Source of the DNA: Clostridia bacterium
Lineage (GTDB): Bacteria > Bacillota > Clostridia > Christensenellales > Borkfalkiaceae
Length of the DNA: 47,743 nt
Assembly (NCBI GenBank): GCA_900767815.1
Contig: CAAGAM010000247.1
Coordinates: 1 to 47,743 of the forward strand
Reading direction: 5' to 3'
Shown: in pieces, positions 41,252 to 47,743 of the stretch
Position numbering within the stretch: the stretch's first letter is position 1
Layout: every line of letters begins with the position of its first letter
The notes under the pieces: generated by a model
Seen by the model: only the letters and a program-made list of their open reading frames with translations
Database searches by the model: none
What the model was told of the DNA's origin: nothing
Program-made: the position numbers and the translations under genes

Positions 41252-42173
41252 AAAATCATTTATTTCATACGACGGTAAAAAGGTGGGTTACAGAGAATGG
41301 CGACCCGAAAATCCGACGGGGCTTGTTCAGATTGCTCACGGAATGGCGGAAAGTACGGCAAGATACGACGATTTCGCAAGTTATCTCGCAAAGCGCGGTT
41401 TTCTCGTTTTCGGCGACGACCACAGAGGTCACGGGCTTACCGACGGAAGAACGGGCTATGCGGACGGCGAAATGTTCGAGGACACCTTAAAGGATATGGC
41501 AACGCTCACGAAGATGTACAAAGAGGAGTTTCCGTCTCTGCCGTTTTTCATTTTCGGGCATAGTTACGGCTCGTTTTTAACTCAGGCGTATATCGAGCGT
41601 TATCCCGATAATCCGTGCGGAGCGGTTTTGTGCGGAAGCGCGTATCTTCACGATATGTCGTCTTTTGCGGGTAAAGTCGTCGCGGGGTTTAACTGCCTTA
41701 TCGGCAGGAAAAATAAAAAGGCGGAGTTTATCGCAAAGCTCTCTTTCGGCGCATATAACAAAAAATGCCCCGAGGGAACGACCTTTATATCGTCGATAAA
41801 AGAAGAATGCGACAAATACGATTCGTTTCCCGACTGCAATTACACTCTGAGCTATAATTTTTACAGGTCGTTCTTTAAAAATCTTGCCAAAAACTATAAG
41901 AAAAAATACTATAAAAACATTAACGCAGATAATCCCATACTTATCGTTTCGGGGCAGGACGACCCCGTCGGAGGGTACGGAAAACTCGTAGATAAACTCT
42001 ACGATTTTTATAAACACAAAGTCGGCGTCGAGAGGGTTGAAAAGGTGTTATACCCCGGGGTAAGACACGAACTTTTAAACGACACGTCGAGAGAGGACGC
42101 GTATAAAAAGATAGGCGATTTTATCTCGGCGGCGTTCGATGCCGAAAAGAGAAAGAGCGATGAACTCAGATAA
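41244..42173 (+). CDS. Alpha/beta hydrolase (monoacylglycerol lipase-like)
   Basis: The protein has 309 residues. The nucleophile elbow is FGHSYGS (Ser107), the oxyanion-side motif is QIAHGMAESTARY (His32 region), the DDHRGHG loop follows (59-65), and the acid and base are in LIVSGQDDPVG (Asp near 250) and GVRHELLND (His near 276). This set is typical of the serine aminopeptidase S33/monoacylglycerol lipase (YqjL/PldB) group. It probably hydrolyses a lipid ester and frees glycerol or lysolipid. The ATG follows GGGAGGTG inside the end of glpK. It overlaps the CCA gene by 14 bp. Confidence 0.88.
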   Translation: MTEKSFISYDGKKVGYREWRPENPTGLVQIAHGMAESTARYDDFASYLAKRGFLVFGDDHRGHGLTDGRTGYADGEMFEDTLKDMATLTKMYKEEFPSLPFFIFGHSYGSFLTQAYIERYPDNPCGAVLCGSAYLHDMSSFAGKVVAGFNCLIGRKNKKAEFIAKLSFGAYNKKCPEGTTFISSIKEECDKYDSFPDCNYTLSYNFYRSFFKNLAKNYKKKYYKNINADNPILIVSGQDDPVGGYGKLVDKLYDFYKHKVGVERVEKVLYPGVRHELLNDTSREDAYKKIGDFISAAFDAEKRKSDELR

Positions 42174-43560
42174 TGAGCTTAAAACGAAGGCGGAAATCTC
42201 TTTGCCGCGCGAGGTGGAAAATATCATAGAAAGCCTTGAAGCGGGCGGTTTTAAAGCTTACGCCGTCGGCGGGGCGGTGAGAGATTGCGTTTCGGGGCTT
42301 GCGCCCGATGACTGGGATATAACTACGTCCGCCCGCCCCGAAGAGATAAAAAAAGTGTTTTCCGAGCGTGAAACGATTGATACGGGCATAAAGCACGGAA
42401 CGGTAACCGTGCTTATCGATCATAAGCCTTATGAGGTGACTTCTTTCAGGAGCGAAGGCTCTTATTCCGATTGCCGCCACCCCGACAAAGTTGAATTCGT
42501 CACAGAACTGAGCGAGGATTTAAGGCGGAGAGACTTCACGGTAAATTCGCTTGCTTACAACAAAAAAGAGGGTTTAATCGACTTATACGGCGGTTTATCC
42601 GACATAGATAATAAGATAATACGCACTGTCGGTAAGGCGGAAGAACGCTTTTCGGAGGACGCGCTCCGCATTCTCCGCGCCGTGAGATTTTCCTCAAAAC
42701 TCGGATTTCGGATAGAACCCGAAACTAAAAATGCCGCCGAAAAGCTTAAAGGTCTGCTTTCCGGAATTTCCGCGGAGAGGATTTTTTCCGAGCTGAGCAA
42801 AACGCTTTCGGGGAAAAACGCGGTAAACGCCCTTCTGGACAATAGCGGCATAATATGCGAAATAATACCCGAAATAAAACCGTGCGCGGGGTTTAACCAG
42901 CATTCGAAATGGCATAAGTACGACGTTTACGAACATATCGTTCGTTCCGTCGGCGCGATAGATAGTAAGCCCGAGCTTAAATGGGCGATGTTTCTGCACG
43001 ATATCGGAAAACCCGAAAAGTTCTTCATGAAGGACGGTGAAGGGCATTTTTACGGGCATGCCGATCTTTCGGCAAAAATCGCCGAAAGAATTTTGTTGAG
43101 GCTGAAAGCTTCCAACTCGCTGAGAGAACGGGTGGTTTTTCTTGTAAAAAATCACGACAGACCTTTCCCTGAAAGCGAGGTTAAGATTAAAAAAATGTTG
43201 AGAGACTTCGGCGCGGAGCGTTTTTTCTCCCTTGTCGAAGTGAAAAAAGCAGACAATGCGGCGCAGGGGACGGATATAGCTCTCGCCGAATCGGAAAAGA
43301 CAGAAAATACGAAAAAAACGGCGGAAAAGATAATAGAAAGCGGCGAATGTTTCTCGTTAAACCAAATGAAGATAAGCGGCAAAGAGCTTTCGGATATCGG
43401 GTTTAAAGGGAAATCCGTCGGGGAAGAGCTTGAAAAACTTCTCGATATGTGTATAGTATCGCCCGAACTGAACGATGAAAACAAGCTTGTCGGCTTAGCC
43501 GAAAAACATATGGAGAAAATAAATAAGTCGTCATATAAGTCGATTAACGAGGGTTTTTAA
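42160..43560 (+). CDS. cca: CCA tRNA nucleotidyltransferase with HD domain
   Basis: The protein has 466 residues from the ATG at 42160 (the in-frame ATG 21 bp upstream lacks a ribosome-binding site). The class II nucleotidyltransferase head has AVGGAVRDCVSG (about 28-39) and DDWDITTSARP with the metal-binding aspartates, then RRDFTVNSLAYN and EERFSEDALRILRAVRFSSK. An HD domain follows (YEHIVRSV, MFLHDIGKP, FYGHADLSAKIAERIL; about 265-320). It adds or repairs the 3' CCA of tRNAs; the two tRNA genes here already encode CCA, so a repair role is likely for those. A loop-motif hairpin covers the last nine or so codons. Confidence 0.93.
   Translation: MNSDNELKTKAEISLPREVENIIESLEAGGFKAYAVGGAVRDCVSGLAPDDWDITTSARPEEIKKVFSERETIDTGIKHGTVTVLIDHKPYEVTSFRSEGSYSDCRHPDKVEFVTELSEDLRRRDFTVNSLAYNKKEGLIDLYGGLSDIDNKIIRTVGKAEERFSEDALRILRAVRFSSKLGFRIEPETKNAAEKLKGLLSGISAERIFSELSKTLSGKNAVNALLDNSGIICEIIPEIKPCAGFNQHSKWHKYDVYEHIVRSVGAIDSKPELKWAMFLHDIGKPEKFFMKDGEGHFYGHADLSAKIAERILLRLKASNSLRERVVFLVKNHDRPFPESEVKIKKMLRDFGAERFFSLVEVKKADNAAQGTDIALAESEKTENTKKTAEKIIESGECFSLNQMKISGKELSDIGFKGKSVGEELEKLLDMCIVSPELNDENKLVGLAEKHMEKINKSSYKSINEGF
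43528..43558 (+). repeat. Loop-motif hairpin at the cca-uvrC junction
   Basis: TCGT and ACGA enclose the 15-nt loop CATATAAGTCGATTA, followed by GGGTTTTT. It encodes the end of the CCA enzyme (YKSINEGF) and stops five bases before the uvrC ATG, covering its likely ribosome-binding site GAGGG. It could attenuate uvrC expression. Confidence 0.6.
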
Positions 43561-43562
43561 CG

Positions 43563-45386
43563 ATGAACGACGTGTTGAAAAACAAAATATCGATGTTGCC
43601 GACCGCCCCGGGCGTATACGTTATGCTGGATAAGGACGGAAAGATAATTTACGTCGGAAAGGCGAAGATTCTTAAAAACAGAGTCAAGCAATATTTCTAT
43701 TCCACGCAAAAAACGGAAAAGGTCGCGGCGATGGTTTCCAATATCGCCGATTTCTATTATATAATAACCGAATCGGAAATCGACGCGCTGTCGCTCGAAA
43801 ACAACCTCATTAAAAAGCATAAACCGCATTATAACATTCTTTTAAAGGACGATAAAACTTATCCGTATATAAAAGTCGATTTAAAATCGAAGTTCCCCGC
43901 GTTTACGGTTACGAGAAAGATAAAGCGCGACGGCGCGAAATATTTCGGTCCGTTTATGGGCGGGGTGAACGTTAAGGATACGCTCGAAATCATAAACACC
44001 GCGTACATGACGAGGACGTGCAACATCGTTATCGACCCCGCGAAGCCGAAAAGGGAATGCCTTAACTATCATATCGGCAAATGCCTTGCGCCCTGCGCGG
44101 GAAAATGTACCGAAAAGGAATATGACGAAAGGGTTAAAGGCGCGCTCGATTTTCTTTCGGGCGACGACGAAAAAGTCGAAGAAATTTTAAAAGAAAGAAT
44201 GACGAGATGTTCGGAGATAGAGGAGTTTGAACTTGCGCTTTCTTATCGCGAAAAGCTCAAAATGCTCGATAAAATCAAGCTCAGAAGGATAACCGCGCTC
44301 AACAGGTTCGTCAACGCCGACGTGATCGCCGTTTCGACGAACGGGGTTTTCGGCGCGATAAACACTCTTTTTATAAGAAGCGGCAGAATGCAGGGCGGAA
44401 AAAATTTCGCCATATCGGACGCGGAAGAGAGCAATTCGGAAAGACTTTCGTCGTTTATTATGCAATATTACGCTTCGGGAGTGGAAATTCCCGACGAAAT
44501 AATGCTTTCCGAGCCTGCGGAAGACATGGATATTTTATCGGAGTATTTTAAAAAGGAATATTCGAAATCGGTTAAAATTTACGTCCCCGAAAAGGGAGAT
44601 AAGAAAAAATTGACCCGGATGGCAACCGAGAACGCCGAGGATTACCTCGAAAAAGAGGTTGACAGGATAAAACATAAAGACGATATGACGACGGCTGCGT
44701 GCGTGAAGATGAAACAAATTCTTTCGCTTAAGAACGTGCCGAAGCGCATAGAGTGTTACGATATTTCGCATATAAGCGGCGTGGATAAAGTCGGTTCGAT
44801 GGTCGTTTTCGAAAACGGCGAGGCGGCAAAAACCGAATACAGAAGATTCCGCATAAAAACCGTCGAAGGATCGGACGATTTTGCTTGTCTTAAAGAGGTT
44901 TTGTCGCGGCGGCTTGCTAAAATCGGCACGGAAGAGGAGGAGAAGTTTCCTAAGCCCGACCTTATCGTAATCGATGGCGGCAAGGGTCAGCTTTCATCCG
45001 TCAAAGAGGTTTTCGACGATATGGGCGTTTCCGATATAGACCTTATCTCGCTCGCAAAAAAAGAAGAGGAGATTTTCACGCTCGGGTCGGCGGAGCCGAT
45101 CGTTCTCCCTCGGCGGGATTACGTTTTAAGGCTTTTGCAGAGGCTGAGAGACGAGGCGCACAGATTCGCCATAACGTATCACAGGCAAACTCACGAAAGA
45201 ACGAATCTTCAATCGGAGCTTAAAAACATCGAAGGAATAGGCGAAGTGAAAAGAAAAGCCCTGATAGAAAAATTCGGGAGCCTGGAAAACATAAAACGCG
45301 CAACGAAAGAAGAACTCACGGAAACGGACGGAATAGGCGAAAAACAAGCCGATTCGATTATGAATTATTTCGCTTCGCGTGAGTAG
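43563..45386 (+). CDS. uvrC: Excinuclease ABC subunit C
   Basis: The protein has 607 residues, normal for UvrC. The N-terminal GIY-YIG nuclease is at about 13-90 (TAPGVYVMLDKDGKIIYVGKAK). Four cysteines (CNIV, CLNYHIGKCLAPCAGKC) follow near 145-175, the metal or Fe-S site of many UvrC. The UvrBC-binding UVR region lies near 200-235, the RNase H-like endonuclease near 395-530 (IECYDISHISGVDKVGSMVV, LIVIDGGKGQLSS), and the helix-hairpin-helix pair at 560-605. It cuts DNA on both sides of a lesion after UvrAB loading. It follows cca by 2 bp with a hairpin at the junction. Confidence 0.97.
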   Translation: MNDVLKNKISMLPTAPGVYVMLDKDGKIIYVGKAKILKNRVKQYFYSTQKTEKVAAMVSNIADFYYIITESEIDALSLENNLIKKHKPHYNILLKDDKTYPYIKVDLKSKFPAFTVTRKIKRDGAKYFGPFMGGVNVKDTLEIINTAYMTRTCNIVIDPAKPKRECLNYHIGKCLAPCAGKCTEKEYDERVKGALDFLSGDDEKVEEILKERMTRCSEIEEFELALSYREKLKMLDKIKLRRITALNRFVNADVIAVSTNGVFGAINTLFIRSGRMQGGKNFAISDAEESNSERLSSFIMQYYASGVEIPDEIMLSEPAEDMDILSEYFKKEYSKSVKIYVPEKGDKKKLTRMATENAEDYLEKEVDRIKHKDDMTTAACVKMKQILSLKNVPKRIECYDISHISGVDKVGSMVVFENGEAAKTEYRRFRIKTVEGSDDFACLKEVLSRRLAKIGTEEEEKFPKPDLIVIDGGKGQLSSVKEVFDDMGVSDIDLISLAKKEEEIFTLGSAEPIVLPRRDYVLRLLQRLRDEAHRFAITYHRQTHERTNLQSELKNIEGIGEVKRKALIEKFGSLENIKRATKEELTETDGIGEKQADSIMNYFASRE

Positions 45387-45462
45387 CGCAAAAACGATTA
45401 TCATCGGGCAGCCCGAAAATCGGGAATGAGACCCCGAAATTTAACATAACAGGAGAAATAAA

Positions 45463-46401
45463 ATGAAACCTACAAAAGTAAACAACGAAGTCGTAACGGT
45501 AAGCGTAAACGAATTCGCAAAAGCGCTGGATTTAGAAATCGTTTTCGAGGGAAGAGGGGAGATATCTCTGCAATCGATAAGCGTTTCCCGCCCCGGACTT
45601 CAGCTTTCGGGATATCTGAAACACTTCGACGCGACGAGAATTCAGGTTTTAGGTCATGCCGAGTATGAATATATGCGCGAGATGCAAAAAGACAAACGCG
45701 CCGCAATGATAGACGCGTTGTTCAAGGTGAATATCCCGTGTCTTATTATCGCGCGCGGACTCGAATTTTCGGCGGAAACGATTAACGTCGCAAAGAAATA
45801 TAATTGTCCGCTTTTCCGCTCCGCAAAAATAACCACGGTGCTTATTAACGACATAACCATTTATCAGAGCGAGCTTCTGGCTCCCACCGAGGTCATGCAC
45901 GGCGTTTTGGTGGACGTTTTCGGCGTGGGCATTCTCATAACGGGTAAATCGGGCGTCGGAAAGAGCGAAATCGCGCTCGAACTCGTCAATCGCGGACACC
46001 GTCTCATCGCCGACGATTCCGTCGTTATCAAAAACATAAACGACCAGCTTATAGGTAAATCGCCCGAAAAAATCAGATATTATATGGAGATTCGCGGAAT
46101 CGGCATTATCAACATACAGAGAATGTTCGGTCCGGGATCCGTGCGCCCTGACAAAGGCGTCGACATCATCGCCGAGCTTTCGCCGTGGGAGCAGGGAAAA
46201 AATTATGACAGAATAGGCATAAACGAACAGTTTGAGGAAATTTTAGGCATTAAAATTCAGAAGGTCACAATCCCCGTTACGCCCGGAAGAAATATCCCGA
46301 TAGTTCTCGAAACGGCGGCAAGAAAATTCCGTCTGAGACAGGAGGGTTACGACCCCGCTTCCGATCTCATGGAAAGCGTGTTCGGCATCGCGGGTGAATA
46401 A
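45463..46401 (+). CDS. hprK: HPr kinase/phosphorylase
   Basis: The protein has 312 residues. The P-loop is GKSGVGKS (161-168), preceded by the conserved MHGVLVDVFGVGIL and followed by GHRLIADD. The family signature VRPDKGVDIIAELSPW and the C-terminal PVTPGRNIPIVLETAA are intact. It phosphorylates Ser46 of HPr in response to sugar status and so starts CcpA-type catabolite control. That would connect to the sugar transporter, uronate and glycerol genes in this window. It has its own AGGAG ribosome-binding site, 76 bp after uvrC; the gap contains no clear terminator. A loop-motif hairpin with TTTTTT follows its stop. Confidence 0.97.
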   Translation: MKPTKVNNEVVTVSVNEFAKALDLEIVFEGRGEISLQSISVSRPGLQLSGYLKHFDATRIQVLGHAEYEYMREMQKDKRAAMIDALFKVNIPCLIIARGLEFSAETINVAKKYNCPLFRSAKITTVLINDITIYQSELLAPTEVMHGVLVDVFGVGILITGKSGVGKSEIALELVNRGHRLIADDSVVIKNINDQLIGKSPEKIRYYMEIRGIGIINIQRMFGPGSVRPDKGVDIIAELSPWEQGKNYDRIGINEQFEEILGIKIQKVTIPVTPGRNIPIVLETAARKFRLRQEGYDPASDLMESVFGIAGE

Positions 46402-46410
46402 TCAAACCGT

Positions 46411-46447
46411 AAAAGATAGGCTATAAGTCGATTATCTATGCTTTTTT
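46411..46447 (+). repeat. Loop-motif hairpin/terminator after hprK
   Basis: AAAAGATAG pairs with CTAT-g-CTTTT (one bulged G) around the 16-nt loop GCTATAAGTCGATTAT and runs into TTTTTT. It lies 10 bp after the hprK stop in the sense direction. Confidence 0.75.
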
Positions 46448-46505
46448 GCAATCAATAAGCAACAGGATAAAACAATTCCGATTAAACAAACGAGGAGAAA
46501 ATTCT

Positions 46506-47315
46506 ATGGACGAAAGAGAAAAAATCGCATATGCAAAATCGTTTATCGATAAAATGGCGGAGGGAATAAATCCTTTGACGGGCGAACAAATTCCCGACGG
46601 CGAACTTTTAAATAACGTGCGCATATCACGCTGTTTGTTTTATGTTTCGGAAATTTTGGGCAAGGCGATTTCGTATGAGGAAACTCCTCAAAAAAAAGCC
46701 GTAAAAAGCAAAATCAAGCGATATGTCTGGAAAGACGAGTTTACGGAGCTGTTCAGGTTTTCGAACGAGCCGGTTTATATGAAGTATATCGTCGGGAATT
46801 TCGACGAACTGAATGCGGAAGAAGGGATTAAATTTCCGCGCGTCGCGCTGTCAAGGTGGTTGCTTGCGGGCAATTATATAGAGGAAATAGAGAAGAACGG
46901 AAAAAATTACAAATTTCCTACGCAAAAGGGTTTGGACAACGGCTTTTTGTCGGTTTACAGAGACGATTACGGGAACGGTTATTACGCGTTGATGTATTCT
47001 TTGGCGGCGCAAAAACTCATCGTCGGAAGCGCGGCGGAAATTCTCGGAGAATATTATGGCGAAAAAGACCGCATCGCCGAAGAAAAAGCCGCGGCAAAAG
47101 CTATCGCTAAGAAATCCGACCCCGCGGGCGAACGGAAAACTTTCGAAAATCAGGGGTTGCCCTGGAGCAGGACGGACGACGACAAACTGCGGGAAATGTT
47201 TTCGGACGGGCTTACGGTCGGCGAAATGATGAAGGAACTTAAACGAAGCCAAGGCGGAATCAAAGCCCGTCTCGGAGTTCTCGGGCTTATCGATTCGCTC
47301 GGCGGCGCGTTGTGA
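46506..47315 (+). CDS. Uncharacterised protein with C-terminal Myb/SANT-like helix-turn-helix
   Basis: The protein has 269 residues from the ATG at 46506, preceded by GAGGAGAAAA; the frame upstream overlaps the hprK terminator. Residues 1-60 start DEREKIAYAKSFIDKMAEGI followed by NPLTGEQIPD, a helical motif found in small Clostridia proteins. Residues about 75-180 are an alpha/beta domain (FPRVALSRWLLAGNYIEEIE, KFPTQKGLDNG), and a charged linker (EEKAAAKAIAKK) leads to the C-terminal WSRTDDDKLREMFSDGLTVG, MMKELKRSQGGIKARLGVLG. That last part has the pattern of short Myb/SANT-like or RecQ/UvrD-tail helix-turn-helix segments (G.I.ARL..LG.). DNA binding is likely, function unknown. Confidence 0.65.
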   Translation: MDEREKIAYAKSFIDKMAEGINPLTGEQIPDGELLNNVRISRCLFYVSEILGKAISYEETPQKKAVKSKIKRYVWKDEFTELFRFSNEPVYMKYIVGNFDELNAEEGIKFPRVALSRWLLAGNYIEEIEKNGKNYKFPTQKGLDNGFLSVYRDDYGNGYYALMYSLAAQKLIVGSAAEILGEYYGEKDRIAEEKAAAKAIAKKSDPAGERKTFENQGLPWSRTDDDKLREMFSDGLTVGEMMKELKRSQGGIKARLGVLGLIDSLGGAL

Positions 47316-47599
47316 CCCGATTGTTTCCGCAAGCGATTGATTTTCGGATGATCGCGAACACCGTGCGGTTTCGGCATTGCTTGGCCGGCATACGGAACGT
47401 ATCGGAACTGCCTTGAATAATATTTGACGCCGCGCACTTACGACGAGAAATTTTATTTAAATTTTTTTTGTAAAAGCATGCAAAAATGCTTGCCAAAAAC
47501 AAATTAAACGTGTAAAATAATGAAGTCGATTGGAGTTGATGCTTCAAATAATCGTTTTATCGGTATTTGACTAATCAGCTGCAACACGGCTTCAAATAT
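47316..47599. other. AT-rich intergenic region before tRNA-Gln; nothing seen
   Basis: The stretch holds no credible open frame, no strong hairpin and no clear sigma-A promoter for the tRNA; short A/T runs lie near 47455-47470. Confidence 0.5.
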
Positions 47600-47674
47600 T
47601 GGGGTGTCGCCAAGCGGTAAGGCTACGGACTCTGACTCCGTCATCCGGGAGTTCAAATCTCTCCACCCCAGCCA
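47600..47674 (+). tRNA. tRNA-Gln (anticodon CTG)
   Basis: The acceptor strands are TGGGGTG and CACCCCA with discriminator G and encoded CCA. The anticodon arm is ACGGA-CTCTGAC-TCCGT, giving anticodon CTG (reads CAG, glutamine). The T-arm is GGGAG-TTCAAAT-CTCTC (with one non-Watson-Crick pair) and the D-arm is GCC/GGC. A terminator follows three bases after the CCA. Confidence 0.95.
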
Positions 47675-47676
47675 CC

Positions 47677-47705
47677 AAAATCTCAGGTTTCACCTGAGAT
47701 TTTTT
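47677..47705 (+). terminator. tRNA-Gln terminator
   Basis: The perfect 12-bp stem AAAATCTCAGGT / ACCTGAGATTTT with loop TTC is followed by further T. Confidence 0.9.
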
Positions 47706-47743
47706 GCTTTTTACGGCGTGCTTAGCAAATGCCGTAAACGGCT

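Noticed and set aside
42139..42173. Frameshift or fusion between the hydrolase and cca
   Set aside because: Both proteins are full length; the 14-bp overlap with a start at 42160 is ordinary translational coupling.

Overview
The window looks like chromosomal DNA of an anaerobic, gut-type Clostridia (Bacillota). The base for this is a Csn2-containing type II-A CRISPR-Cas system, a PdaB-like sporulation deacetylase, a glycyl radical enzyme with its activase, HPr kinase, Feo iron uptake with a FeoB-associated Cys-rich peptide, and many near-consensus sigma-A promoters with 17-bp spacers. Base composition and codon style suggest the Christensenellales and relatives, but this is inference, not a classification.

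Layout. 1-1.2 kb: a membrane-anchored surface protein, a structured intergenic region and tRNA-Arg(CCT). 1.2-6.9 kb (minus): a polyamine uptake operon, XRE-cupin regulator then potA-potB-potC-potD, with three evenly spaced palindromic operators in its leader. 7.1-8.7 kb: PdaB-like deacetylase and an SSB-like OB-fold protein. 8.8-16.3 kb: a complete type II-A CRISPR locus, cas9-cas1-cas2-csn2-leader-array on the minus strand, with tracrRNA divergent from cas9. 16.8-21.4 kb: a B12-independent glycerol/propanediol-dehydratase-type glycyl radical enzyme, its radical SAM activase and a PduO-like protein. 21.6-28.0 kb: accessory genes (DUF4417 protein, lipoprotein, two membrane proteins, a decayed PPC-like fragment, TetR). 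28.1-31.4 kb: feoA-feoA-feoB and a small Cys-rich membrane peptide. 31.7-38.4 kb: uronate isomerase, AraC regulator and a ribose-type sugar ABC transporter. 38.6-47.7 kb: murG, then glpK, alpha/beta hydrolase, CCA-adding enzyme, uvrC, hprK, a Myb/SANT-like protein and tRNA-Gln(CTG).

How parts work together. The CRISPR locus is complete on sequence criteria: all Cas9 catalytic residues are present, the tracrRNA anti-repeat pairs with the repeat in the same 6-bp stem, GA/AAGU bulge, upper stem layout as S. pyogenes, the leader has its own promoter and the ATTTGAG leader-anchoring sequence, and the array holds 20 spacers of exactly 30 bp. Glycerol handling recurs: glpK with a lipase-like hydrolase, and a diol/glycerol-dehydratase-type enzyme.

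The most unexpected pattern is a dispersed hairpin family. At about nine places a 15-16-nt loop with consensus close to CTATAAGYCGATTAWC sits between short arms, usually followed by T runs, mainly at gene ends and once inside the first codons of potD. I know of no described element that matches it.
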